A DNA stretch of 64,000 nucleotides, taken from contig NZ_LZFW01000024.1 of assembly GCF_001676025.1 (NCBI RefSeq), forward strand, positions 146,089 to 210,088. The letters run 5' to 3'. The notes under the pieces are model-generated. The model did not search any database and was not told where the DNA came from. It was given only the letters and a program-made list of their open reading frames with translations. Positions 1-7,214 of the stretch are shown here, one piece after another. A program made the position numbers and the translations under genes. This DNA comes from Vibrio sp. UCD-FRSSP16_30 (GTDB lineage Bacteria > Pseudomonadota > Gammaproteobacteria > Enterobacterales > Vibrionaceae). Numbering within the stretch: position 1 is the first letter of the stretch; every line of letters begins with the position of its first letter.

Positions 1-532
1 CACTGGCAATGATCTCTTCGTGATCGCCAAAGTTAATGCCTTTTTCTTTTAATAGCTGCAATTGCCAGCCGATTCTCTGCTCGGCGAAGAAGTTGGCCCA
101 TTTCTTTTGCCAGCGGTTAGGTTGCAGGGTTGTGCCTATGTAATTGTCTTGATCAAACCCATACTCTTGCTGATCCCCCCACGAATGTAGCCGAGCCAAA
201 TCTGTGCCAAATTGAAAACAGGCTTCATGATTTGATAGTGGGTGAGTAGGAAGGTAATTCAGGATTAAAAACGAAGCGTCTTTGCTCGAACCAAAGTGCA
301 CTATCTCCGGTACAGAGACAGTGTTGGTCGATTTTAACTGAGTGAGGTTGTCGATTTCTGCGGTAAAGTTATTTAGGAAAGCGCGGTTATTTAGCTTTAC
401 AAAGTAGCGCTGTTCGCCGTCGCTAATCATATAACTTTCGTTAATACTGCCTGATGTGAGTCGAATTTTTTCTTCAATCTTAAACTCGAACATTAAAACA
501 TCAGAAAGTTGCTGTGTAATTGCCTGCCACAT
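1..532 (-). CDS. Fructosamine kinase family protein (3' end cut by window edge)
   Basis: An open frame on the minus strand starts at the ATG at 532 (MWQAITQQLSD) and runs off the left edge, giving 177 residues of the N-terminal half. The pattern fits the fructosamine-3-kinase/YniA family. It has a glycine/serine-rich ATP loop (LTSGSINESYMI), a following lysine strand (YFVKLN), a conserved glutamate region (FTAEIDNLTQL) and the hinge LILNYLP. The later stretch GTDLARLHS resembles the LARLH motif of this kinase-like fold. Family members phosphorylate ketosamines formed by glycation and act in the cytoplasm. The catalytic loop lies outside the window, so activity cannot be judged. Family call is fairly firm; substrate is unknown. 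Confidence 0.8.
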   Translation of the reverse strand, partial: MWQAITQQLSDVLMFEFKIEEKIRLTSGSINESYMISDGEQRYFVKLNNRAFLNNFTAEIDNLTQLKSTNTVSVPEIVHFGSSKDASFLILNYLPTHPLSNHEACFQFGTDLARLHSWGDQQEYGFDQDNYIGTTLQPNRWQKKWANFFAEQRIGWQLQLLKEKGINFGDHEEIIAS

Positions 533-678
533 ATAACGCCCCCTCACTTTATGCCTCTACTAGTTAGTTTAGGCTAAATCTAAAAAGGGGTGAGTTATAG
601 TGTGAGATTACCTCGTTTGGATCAATATAAGCACTAAGGCGTTACTCTACGCACCTATATAGATCCATATTTATGCGT

Positions 679-1188
679 CTATTCTATGCGCCTGATTTGC
701 CAAAATGCATCTGACCAATAAGGGGAGTCGATTCTTGAAATTATCACGCCTTTGGATGTGGATGCATGCATAAAACTATTATCGTCAATATAGATACCGA
801 CATGGCGAGTTCTAAAGCTGGTTTTGAAAAAGACTAAATCGCCAAAGCGTCTGTCTTTATAAGCAATCTCTCTTCCCACTTGGCTTTGTAATGCAGTGGT
901 GCGGGGGATCTGATGATGAAACAACTGGCTAAAGGCGGTTTGGGTAAATGCCGAGCAATCGATGCCATTTCTTGATGTTCCGCCGAGTCTAAATGGGGTG
1001 TGGTGCCAGGTTTTATAAAAGTGGAATAATTGGTCACTTTTTTTCGACGACACTTGGTTATCCAGTTGATGTGTAATGGTGTGCATGTTTACTTTAGCGC
1101 TAGGATCAGAATCTGGACCTGATGCACAAGCGGTTAAAAAGAATAGGCAAACAATCGTGAGCAGCGAACGGGTGCTGGGATTCGGCAT
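679..1188 (-). CDS. NlpC/P60 family lipoprotein, predicted cell-wall endopeptidase
   Basis: This 169-residue protein begins with a lipoprotein signal peptide. The lipobox LTAC places the lipidated cysteine at residue 21. The C-terminal part is an NlpC/P60 domain with the expected catalytic residues: Cys78 in GIDCSAF, His129 in RHVGIY and His141 in FMHAS. Such enzymes cleave peptide stems of peptidoglycan, usually at D-Glu-mDAP bonds, from the outer membrane side of the periplasm. Its ATG overlaps the stop codon of the upstream desaturase-like gene by one base (TAATG), so the two are probably translationally coupled. Length matches the E. coli NlpC/Spr class, but the exact orthologue is not assigned. 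Confidence 0.88.
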   Translation of the reverse strand: MPNPSTRSLLTIVCLFFLTACASGPDSDPSAKVNMHTITHQLDNQVSSKKSDQLFHFYKTWHHTPFRLGGTSRNGIDCSAFTQTAFSQLFHHQIPRTTALQSQVGREIAYKDRRFGDLVFFKTSFRTRHVGIYIDDNSFMHASTSKGVIISRIDSPYWSDAFWQIRRIE

Positions 1189-1973
1189 TACTGATTCCTA
1201 AAGGGCTGAGTGAGCATTTTATCAATACGTTGCTCTTGTGGACGGCGAAATTGTGAGATTCCGATATGCATACTTTTATGACCCAACTTAGGTTGAGCTT
1301 GATAGCTGTTAAATAGATGATCCCAAGTAGACAGAAAAAAACCATAGTTAGAGTCAGTCTCAGAGCGAATGGTTGAATGATGAACACGGTGCATATCTGG
1401 GGTAACAATAATGCGCCGAATAAGCGCATCTATCTTACTTGGCAGACGAATATTACTGTGATTAAACATGGCGCTGGCATTCAACATGATCTCAAAGACA
1501 ATAATAGCGATGACGGGAATACCCAAACTGACGGTAACGGCTATTTTGATGACCATTGATAAACCGATTTCAATGGGATGAAAACGCGCACCGGTTGTCA
1601 CATCAATATCTTGATCGGCGTGATGTACTTTATGCAAACGCCACAGCAGCGGCATGCTATGAAACAGACGATGTTGCCAGTATATCACGCAGTCTAATAT
1701 CAGTACGCACGCAATGATGGCAATCAAGGGGGCAATCGCCAGTTGATTAAACAGCCCAATCTGTTGCTGGTGGGCCCACATAGCCGCCTCTATCGCAAGC
1801 AGTGGCATGGTTAGATAAATAAGCAGTGAGTTTAGCCCTGTTAGGCCTAAGTTATTTGCCCAGCGCACAGGCTTAGATTGTGACAGTTTACGCCTAGGTT
1901 TGAAATATTCCGCTAATGCACATGTTAATAGCACAGTGACAAAAATACTCATCCTTAATGATGCAATATCCAT
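1188..1973 (-). CDS. Sterol desaturase / fatty acid hydroxylase superfamily membrane protein
   Basis: A 261-residue integral membrane protein with the three histidine clusters that bind the di-iron centre of this superfamily: HRLFH (residues 101-105), HKVHH (114-118) and HRVHH (195-199), with a further His172 in FNHSN. Hydrophobic segments lie near residues 8-22, 47-62, 78-97 and 130-150. Bacterial members hydroxylate or desaturate lipids in the inner membrane, but the substrate is rarely known. It is the first gene of a two-gene unit with the NlpC/P60 lipoprotein, and is divergent from tapT. Family call is firm; function is not. Confidence 0.87.
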   Translation of the reverse strand: MDIASLRMSIFVTVLLTCALAEYFKPRRKLSQSKPVRWANNLGLTGLNSLLIYLTMPLLAIEAAMWAHQQQIGLFNQLAIAPLIAIIACVLILDCVIYWQHRLFHSMPLLWRLHKVHHADQDIDVTTGARFHPIEIGLSMVIKIAVTVSLGIPVIAIIVFEIMLNASAMFNHSNIRLPSKIDALIRRIIVTPDMHRVHHSTIRSETDSNYGFFLSTWDHLFNSYQAQPKLGHKSMHIGISQFRRPQEQRIDKMLTQPFRNQ

Positions 1974-2050
1974 TAATTATTTTCTCCTAGGTGATGACAA
2001 GCAATGCTTGCTTCATTACTCTTAGTTTCTTTTGCGAGGCAGGATAAGTA

Positions 2051-2770
2051 ATGCGTGTACATGCCGTTCACCAATTAGTGGAATATAGACTGAGTCAATC
2101 AACCAAGCCCTTTAGTGCTCGCGGATCTAAGGTTGATCGTTGCTCGTATTGTCGTATTGCGCAGCAGCACTGCATTTGCCCTTATCAATCTAAACCGCAG
2201 TCTGGGTTGGCAGTATTACTGATCTATTCTGAGAATGAAGTGTTAAAGCCCAGTAATACCGGACGTCTTATTGCTGACATCTGTGATGATGTTCATGCCT
2301 ATCAATGGAGCAGGACAGAACCTACGCCGGAGATGTTGGCGCTGCTAAAAAACGAACAGTATCAGCCAATTCTAGTGTTCCCAGAAGATTATTTGTTTGA
2401 TTCTAATGAAGTTATATCAAGAGACAATGAATTTTTAACTGCCAATAAGATCCCGCTGTTTATTTTTCTTGATGCAAGTTGGCGTGAAGCTCGTCGAATT
2501 TATCGAAAATCGGACTATTTGCACCATCTTCCGGTGATGTCTATTCAGCCAGAGAAGATATCGGAATACGTCATGAGAAAATCGGATCATGAGCAGCATC
2601 TTGCAACTTGTGAAGTGGCCGCATTGGTGTTTAGTGAATTTAATTTTGATGACGCAAGTACGCAACTTCAAGGGTGGTTTGAAGTATTTAAAGAGAGCTA
2701 CATGCTCAGTAAAACTCGTGAGAAACGAGATTTTAGCCGTCCTGTGCTGACTCGTTATCTTTCAAAATGA
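2051..2770 (+). CDS. tapT: tRNA-uridine aminocarboxypropyltransferase (DTW domain)
   Basis: A 239-residue DTW-domain protein, the family of E. coli YfiP/TapT, which transfers the 3-amino-3-carboxypropyl group of S-adenosylmethionine to U47 of tRNA (acp3U). The zinc-like cysteine cluster is visible at the N terminus (C31, C34, C41, C43 in CSYCRIAQQHCICP). The DTW-type signature appears as DASW at residues 141-144, followed by REARRIYRKS, a usual companion motif. The protein is cytoplasmic. It is divergent from the desaturase-lipoprotein pair and stands alone before nagK. The third DTW residue context (D-x-S-W) is a tolerated variant in this family. Confidence 0.85.
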   Translation: MRVHAVHQLVEYRLSQSTKPFSARGSKVDRCSYCRIAQQHCICPYQSKPQSGLAVLLIYSENEVLKPSNTGRLIADICDDVHAYQWSRTEPTPEMLALLKNEQYQPILVFPEDYLFDSNEVISRDNEFLTANKIPLFIFLDASWREARRIYRKSDYLHHLPVMSIQPEKISEYVMRKSDHEQHLATCEVAALVFSEFNFDDASTQLQGWFEVFKESYMLSKTREKRDFSRPVLTRYLSK

Positions 2771-2936
2771 TTGTTCGCTTTCAAAATTAGACACTTAGCT
2801 CACACAGTTGAACGCAGTTTGCTGTATTAAAATACACACAGTGCATTTTATGGCAGTCATCACGGTATGTAGGCTATAAGATCGAGATAATAAAAACTAT
2901 TTTAAGGAATTTAAGTAGTTAGGAAGGAGATTGATG

Positions 2937-3845
2937 ATGTTTTACGGCTTTGATGTTGGCGGAACCAAAATAGAATTTGGGGCATTTGATGAAAGCTTAC
3001 AGCGTATTGCCACTGAGCGTGTGCCAACTCCGGGGGATGATTACCCAAAGCTTGTTGAAACATTAGCCTCACTTGTTGAAAAGTACGATGCGCAGTTTGG
3101 CGTACAAGGATTGATAGGCTTTGGTCTTCCTGGCATGGAAGATCCGAAAGACAATACCATCTTAACGGTGAATGTCCCTGCGGCTAAAGGGAAGCCTTTA
3201 CGCGCCGATCTTGAGGCTCGCATCGGTCGTAGCGTCAAAATCGAAAACGATGCCAACTGTTTTGCGTTATCAGAAGCGTGGGATGATGAGTTAAAAGACG
3301 AAGACTCTGTTATGGGCCTTATTCTAGGCACCGGATTTGGCGGCGGAATTATCCATAAAGGCAAGGTATTCTCTGGCTGTAATCATGTCGCAGGGGAAGT
3401 AGGCCATACACGTTTGCCTATCGATGCATGGTTTCACTTAGGTGACAATGCGCCGCTATTAGATTGTGGCTGTGGTAAAAAAGGTTGTCTGGATAGCTAC
3501 TTATCAGGTCGCGGCTTTGAGTTGATTTACGCCCATTACTTTGGCGAAAGCAAAAAAGCGATCGATATTATTAGCGCTTATAACGACGGTGAGGAAAAAG
3601 CGCTGCAACACGTTGAGCGTTTCATGGAATTACTGGCGATTTGCTTTGCGAACATCTTCACTGCTTACGACCCACATGTAGTAACTTTAGGCGGTGGCTT
3701 GTCTAATTTTGAACTGATTTATGAAGAAATGCCAAAGCGCATTCCTAAGTATCTATTATCAGTTGCTAGCTGTCCTAAAATTGTTAAAGCCAAACACGGT
3801 GATTCTGGTGGTGTCCGCGGCGCGGCGTTCTTAAATATTGCGTAA
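2937..3845 (+). CDS. nagK: N-acetyl-D-glucosamine kinase (ROK family)
   Basis: ROK-family sugar kinase of about 302 residues, aligning closely with E. coli NagK throughout. It shows the ATP loop GFDVGGTK at the N terminus, the sugar-binding stretch [23 protein letters not shown], and the zinc site GHTR...CGCGKKGC. It phosphorylates N-acetylglucosamine released by chitin or murein turnover, feeding it to NagA. A TTG at 2931 and an ATG at 2934 lie in frame, but the strong ribosome site AGGAAGGAGA at 2921-2930 is best spaced for the ATG at 2937, which also matches the E. coli N terminus. A rho-independent terminator follows at 3886. Confidence 0.95.
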   Translation: MFYGFDVGGTKIEFGAFDESLQRIATERVPTPGDDYPKLVETLASLVEKYDAQFGVQGLIGFGLPGMEDPKDNTILTVNVPAAKGKPLRADLEARIGRSVKIENDANCFALSEAWDDELKDEDSVMGLILGTGFGGGIIHKGKVFSGCNHVAGEVGHTRLPIDAWFHLGDNAPLLDCGCGKKGCLDSYLSGRGFELIYAHYFGESKKAIDIISAYNDGEEKALQHVERFMELLAICFANIFTAYDPHVVTLGGGLSNFELIYEEMPKRIPKYLLSVASCPKIVKAKHGDSGGVRGAAFLNIA

Positions 3846-3885
3846 ATTGAATCTGATTAATCAGTAAAGAACACATCAGATAGAG

Positions 3886-3922
3886 AAAAGGCTAGAGCAT
3901 ACTTTTGCTTTAGCCTTTTTTT
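3886..3922 (+). terminator. Rho-independent terminator of nagK
   Basis: AAAAGGCTA (3886-3894) pairs with TAGCCTTTT (3911-3919). An inner AGCA/TGCT pairing extends the stem, and a T run follows. It begins about 40 bases after the nagK stop. Confidence 0.85.
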
Positions 3923-3931
3923 ATTCTTTAT

Positions 3932-4017
3932 GAATGTAGCTACGAATGCAGCAATTACGAATATAGCAATTGTGAATATAGTAATTGTGAATATAGTAAT
4001 TGCGAATATAGTAATTA
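3932..4017 (+). repeat. 15-base tandem repeat, about 5.5 copies
   Basis: Successive units of the form GAATATAGTAATTGT begin at 3944, 3959, 3974, 3989 and 4004, after a shortened first unit at 3932. The later units are almost identical, the first ones diverged. A 52-codon reading frame from ATG 3930 to TAA 4088 passes through in frame, so each unit would encode a pentapeptide like NIVIV. No ribosome site precedes that ATG, so it is not called as a gene. The rest of the gap from 4018 to 4370 shows no other recognisable feature. Confidence 0.85.
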
Positions 4018-4370
4018 GCTTGTCTTTTAGCAGAGCTATCAGTGTGCTTAAAACGGATCAAGATGATGACTTATCATTTTTAGAATAAGAAAGGTGATAC
4101 TGCTTGAGTTGGCAGTCCTTAGCATTGTGAGAATAGAGGTTTTTGGCAGAGTAGATCGCATTGTGAGAGCAGATACAATTAGCGTTGTTTATATTGATTA
4201 AATGAATGGAAGTTGTTAATTACTTGCTCTTATTCATGCTGTAAATGTAATTTTCAGTGCTAATGTCAGCAAAATGTTCGCAAACATCTACAAATTTCTC
4301 TGTGACTTTGCTATAAACACGCTTCAAATTTCCATGCCGTGTTAGACGCAGTGAATAGAGGAATCATTTA

Positions 4371-4799
4371 ATGAGACTTGCACATAAACGTAAAGTGCAG
4401 ATGAAATTGCAAAAAAGCATTAAAACAAATGCTAGCAACTCATCATCTAAGCCATCAACAGCTCCAAAGAAGCCAAGTGCAGCAGTAAAAGCGACTCAAG
4501 CTCCAGTTGTTGATACACCTGTAGTAGAAGCTCCTGTCGTTGCTACGACAGTGAAGGCTGATACAACTTGCGATACAGCAGTCACTGCGATTGCTTTGAC
4601 ACCAAAGCAACAACAAGTATTAGACGTTGTAATGGCAAATACTGATGGAATCAATTCTAAAGGTATTGGTTTAGCTGCAGGTCAAGAAGAGTCTAAAGCG
4701 GCATCTTGGGCAACCGGCGCTCTTAAAAAACTGTTAACTGAAAATCTTGTACAAAAAGAGCAGCTTGCGGGTAATAAAGTCATTTATAAGCCAGCTTAA
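4371..4799 (+). CDS. Small basic protein with Ala/Pro/Val-rich linker and winged-helix-like C terminus
   Basis: A 142-residue protein of unknown function. Residues 1-30 are basic (KRKVQMKLQKS). About 30-75 form a low-complexity Ser/Pro/Ala/Val linker with the repeat-like phrase VVDTPVVEAPVV. The last 65 residues (LTPKQQQVLDVV...GINSKGIGLAAG...WATGALKKLLTENLV...GNKVIYKP) read as a compact helix-turn-helix or winged-helix module of the kind seen in small DNA-binding or MarR-like proteins. The ribosome site AGAGGAA sits about 8 bases before the ATG, and a strong terminator follows, so it is a single-gene unit. No catalytic motif is seen, and a nucleoid- or DNA-associated role is only a guess. 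Confidence 0.75.
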   Translation: MRLAHKRKVQMKLQKSIKTNASNSSSKPSTAPKKPSAAVKATQAPVVDTPVVEAPVVATTVKADTTCDTAVTAIALTPKQQQVLDVVMANTDGINSKGIGLAAGQEESKAASWATGALKKLLTENLVQKEQLAGNKVIYKPA

Positions 4800-4823
4800 G
4801 CCTTAACAGGATCAATGTTAGTT

Positions 4824-4851
4824 AATGCCTCGACTTGTCGGGGCATTTTTG
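4824..4851 (+). terminator. Rho-independent terminator
   Basis: AATGCC-T-CGAC / GTCG-G-GGCATT with a two-base loop and a T run, directly after the winged-helix-like gene. Confidence 0.88.
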
Positions 4852-4905
4852 TTTCTGGTGTATAGAGGCGTGAGCGTTCTACAAAATCAGACGAAGTACT
4901 ATTTA

Positions 4906-5067
4906 ATACCAATCGTAGTAAATCTCTGATCAGCCTAGCTGGTTAAAACACTTGATAACCGCGTTGAAATTTTTGATTGTAGAATAACTACTTATCAAAA
5001 ATATTCGCCTTGTTCTCAAGTGTTTTTCCTGCGCTATTTCTGATCATTTACTTACTGTGATTGGTAT
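4906..5067 (-). repeat. 162-base dispersed palindromic repeat, copy 1 (inverted relative to copies 2 and 3)
   Basis: The element begins with ATACCAATC and ends with GATTGGTAT. Inside lies a second inverted pair, AACACTTGA / TCAAGTGTT. The reverse complement matches 26092-26253 almost base for base and is the same length. It fills the gap between a terminator and the small membrane protein gene. It resembles non-autonomous MITE/ERIC-like intergenic repeats, though it is not the ERIC sequence as recalled. Confidence 0.9.
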
Positions 5068-5183
5068 AATTCGTGTAAACACCTGTTATTTAGTTGATAA
5101 TCACACATGCATAATTGCGCATGTATGCGTTTATGGTAATGTCATACACAATAGTTAAATTTCAACTAATCCAGAGAAAATGC

Positions 5184-5462
5184 ATGATGAAAGTAACAGT
5201 GAGCAGTCTAACCAAGTGGTGTGCATATAGTCATATGTTTAAGGTGTTGTCTGCTTTGATTAATGGTGGCGACATTTCAGATCAAACTAGAGCAGGACGA
5301 AACATTGCCTTGCTGGGTTTATTTTGTCCGTTCTTCTGGTATGCCTTATTTACTGGGGCCAATAAAGCCGAACTTACCTTTCACGCCTTACATTCAGGCG
5401 TCGTCTTCTTGATTGGTATTGTGATCATGTTTTTCAGTTTAAGGCATAAGAAAGAGTCATAG
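5184..5462 (+). CDS. Small two-helix membrane protein of unknown function
   Basis: About 92 residues from the in-frame ATG at 5184 (MMKVTVSSL); the frame is open upstream to 5115, so the start is uncertain. Two hydrophobic stretches are evident: IALLGLFCPFFWYALF and SGVVFLIGIVIMFFSL, followed by a basic tail RHKKES. The stop TAG is directly followed by the ATG of the ArsR-type regulator, so the two form an operon and the regulator may control it. No family is recognised with confidence. The N-terminal half (KWCAYSHMFKVLSALINGGDISDQTRAGRN) is polar and probably cytoplasmic. Confidence 0.65.
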   Translation: MMKVTVSSLTKWCAYSHMFKVLSALINGGDISDQTRAGRNIALLGLFCPFFWYALFTGANKAELTFHALHSGVVFLIGIVIMFFSLRHKKES

Positions 5463-5852
5463 ATGGATATTCAATATTTAGATGCATTAAAGGCATTGGC
5501 TGAACCGCATCGGTTAAAGCTTTTTTGGTTATTAATTCATGTCGACCAGAAAATTACGGTTGCGGAAGCAATGGATGTGACAGGCCAAACTCAATATAAC
5601 GTATCAAGAAATTTAAAAATGTTATTTAAAGTGGGTTTATTGACTCAACAAAAAAGAGGTAAGTGGGTCTATTATACGCTGGCAAAGCAACACCAAGAAC
5701 ACTGGTTATCTTTAGTTGAGTCAGTGCGTTATTTACCCAAAGCGGATTTTAAAGAAGAAACCCGCCGCTGTCACACTCGCCTTACAATGCGCGTCAATGG
5801 AGAGTGCGTGGTTGGTCCAAGCAGTCAACAGTGGATTGAATTTGATGGTTAA
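5463..5852 (+). CDS. ArsR/SmtB-type winged-helix transcriptional regulator
   Basis: A 129-residue protein with the ArsR fold. LDALKALAEPHRLKLFWLLI is the dimerising first helix, TVAEAMDVTGQTQYNVSRNLKMLFKVGLL the recognition helix-turn-helix, and QQKRGKWVYYTLA the beta-wing. The classic metal site (CVC in the recognition helix) is absent, so metal sensing is not indicated. The extra C-terminal tail contains two cysteines (RRCHTR and GECVV). It follows the small membrane protein with no gap, suggesting autoregulation of the pair. Its last codons fall in DNA that matches the dispersed 162-base repeat, so its C terminus may have been reset by an old insertion. Confidence 0.8.
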   Translation: MDIQYLDALKALAEPHRLKLFWLLIHVDQKITVAEAMDVTGQTQYNVSRNLKMLFKVGLLTQQKRGKWVYYTLAKQHQEHWLSLVESVRYLPKADFKEETRRCHTRLTMRVNGECVVGPSSQQWIEFDG

Positions 5853-5893
5853 AACACTTGATGCTTAACAAGGGTGTTGAGTTTGTAGAATAA
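5847..5893 (+). repeat. Decayed fragment of the 162-base repeat
   Basis: GGTTAAAACACTTGAT (5847-5862) matches 16 bases of the repeat exactly. GTAGAATAA (5885-5893) follows at the same 22-base spacing found in copy 1. The stop codon of the ArsR-type gene lies inside the match. The flanks have diverged. Confidence 0.6.
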
Positions 5894-5928
5894 TCATTCA
5901 AATGCTGGTGGCATTTTAAGGCAAAGTG

Positions 5929-5975
5929 CCAAAAACACGTGCTACTGTATATTTATACAGTAGCACGTGTTTTGG
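5929..5975. repeat. Long near-perfect hairpin with 2-base loop
   Basis: Arms of about 20 bases (AAAACACGTGCTACTGTATA and its complement) are separated by TT, extended by CC/GG with one bulged A. It lies between convergent genes just before a separate terminator. Confidence 0.8.
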
Positions 5976-5980
5976 TAACA

Positions 5981-6004
5981 AAAAAGAGCCATCAGGCTCT
6001 TTTT
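5981..6004. terminator. Bidirectional rho-independent terminator
   Basis: AAAAAGAGCC / GGCTCTTTTT with loop ATCA, between the convergent ArsR-type gene and the DUF2960-like gene; it can serve both strands. Confidence 0.88.
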
Positions 6005-6033
6005 ATTGATTACTTTGTCTGCCCTAAATAGGA

Positions 6034-6294
6034 CTACTTCTTACCAATTGGTCGGTTTTCTTTGGCTTTGAGAGTAATTTTGCCAAAGCCCAGTTTTCTA
6101 AAGTAGTTATCGCGGTAATCGCGAGTCGCCTTGGTATCTGAAATGGCTTCTATTTGCTGTTCCATAACAAGAAATTCTTTAATATCAATGCCTTCAGCGT
6201 CAGCGACAGCTTCATGGATATTGCGAAATTGCTGATAAGAGAACAGTAATTCTTTGTGTTCTTTGTTGTATACGTATTGAATTGTTCTTGCCAT
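6034..6294 (-). CDS. DUF2960-like small conserved protein
   Basis: An 86-residue soluble protein beginning MARTIQYVYNKEHKELLFSYQQF and ending in a basic tail (KAKENRPIGKK). The pattern resembles DUF2960, a small family of vibrios and shewanellas without known function; this assignment is from memory. No signal peptide or membrane segment is visible. It lies just downstream of the mscS-like gene on the same strand (34 bases), so it may be cotranscribed with that operon. A bidirectional terminator follows. Confidence 0.72.
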   Translation of the reverse strand: MARTIQYVYNKEHKELLFSYQQFRNIHEAVADAEGIDIKEFLVMEQQIEAISDTKATRDYRDNYFRKLGFGKITLKAKENRPIGKK

Positions 6295-6328
6295 GATTAT
6301 CTCGATAATTGTTCTGATGTCATAAGGA

Positions 6329-7213
6329 TTAACTTGCTAATGTATTCACTGCGATTCGCGGTGGGGTGATAGCGTTCTTTTTAAATTCCTTCATGACACG
6401 TAATGTGATGTCGGTTTCAAACAGTTTCTCATATCCCGTGTCCACAACATAGGCTTTACAGGTTAATTGTATCGCCAAGTAGTTATCAGTAATGGTCTGC
6501 TTTACCAATACAACGACTGGTTTAGGCAGGTGGATATAGCGGCTTGATGACGCCGCTTCTTGGATAAGGTTACGCGCAAGGTCAATGTCTTGGTCCATTC
6601 CCACATAGAAGGGAATAACCACCTGCATGTCGAGTGCACCGTAATTTCCGCTGACCGTCACTTCATTTAAGAATTTGTTGTTAGGAATGGTGATGATGTC
6701 ATCATTGAGGGTACGCATCCTGACCGAACGCAATCCTATGGTAATAATGTCACCGTAGTTACCTTCAAAGGTGACACGGTCACCTACTTGGAAAGGGCGG
6801 TCAATCATGACCGTTAGACCGGCAATGAAAGAGGCAGCCAGATCTTTTAATGCGAAACCTACGGATACGGCAAGCGTACCGCCGATTAATGCGAGGATAT
6901 GATCGTTGATTCTAAAGCTGATCATAAACACCACAATACCTGCGGTAATGTAGATAAAGAACTGTAAAAAGGACTGCGCTTTTTGCAGGATCATTCGATA
7001 CTGCACGAACTGTGTGCTGACACTGGCAACCACAGAATCAATAAATCTCAGTAGCAACCATGTACAAGCAATAATCAGCACCGAAAATAAAACACCTCCC
7101 CAACGAACTAAGCTGGCAAAGTCTTGTATTGCAGCAACGTCAGGGACTTCCTGCATTGCAAAACTGAGGCTACTGAAGGAAATACTGAAAATAAAAAATA
7201 GAATTCTTAGCAT
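6329..7213 (-). CDS. Small-conductance mechanosensitive channel family protein (MscS type)
   Basis: About 294 residues from the ATG at 7213. The frame is open further upstream, but that lies inside the preceding gene. This start leaves one base after the upstream TAA and yields a clean signal peptide (MLRILFFIFSISFSSLSFA). Transmembrane segments follow (near residues 38-58 and 75-110). The pore helix region LALIGGTLAVSVGFALKDLAASFIAGL is the TM3 signature of MscS. The MscS beta domain comes next: DRPFQVGDRVTFEGNYGDIITIGLRSVRMRTLNDDIITIPNN (split here: DRPFQVGDRVTF, GDIITIGLRSVRMRT, IPNNKF). It gates in response to membrane tension. The coupling to the large membrane protein suggests a joint envelope-stress role. 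Confidence 0.9.
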   Translation of the reverse strand: MLRILFFIFSISFSSLSFAMQEVPDVAAIQDFASLVRWGGVLFSVLIIACTWLLLRFIDSVVASVSTQFVQYRMILQKAQSFLQFFIYITAGIVVFMISFRINDHILALIGGTLAVSVGFALKDLAASFIAGLTVMIDRPFQVGDRVTFEGNYGDIITIGLRSVRMRTLNDDIITIPNNKFLNEVTVSGNYGALDMQVVIPFYVGMDQDIDLARNLIQEAASSSRYIHLPKPVVVLVKQTITDNYLAIQLTCKAYVVDTGYEKLFETDITLRVMKEFKKNAITPPRIAVNTLAS

Positions 7214-7214
7214 G

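Noticed and set aside
3930..4088. A 52-codon frame across the 15-base repeats
   Set aside because: It starts in the tail of the nagK terminator with no ribosome site; best explained as a tandem repeat.
4906..5067. Interpretation of the 162-base repeat as a super-integron attC (VCR) site
   Set aside because: No gene-cassette array, no integrase and no R-box core sites are visible; the three copies stand alone between core genes.
6771..6783. GTGACACGGTCAC as a matS site
   Set aside because: One mismatch at the degenerate Y position; likely chance in coding DNA, kept only as a note.
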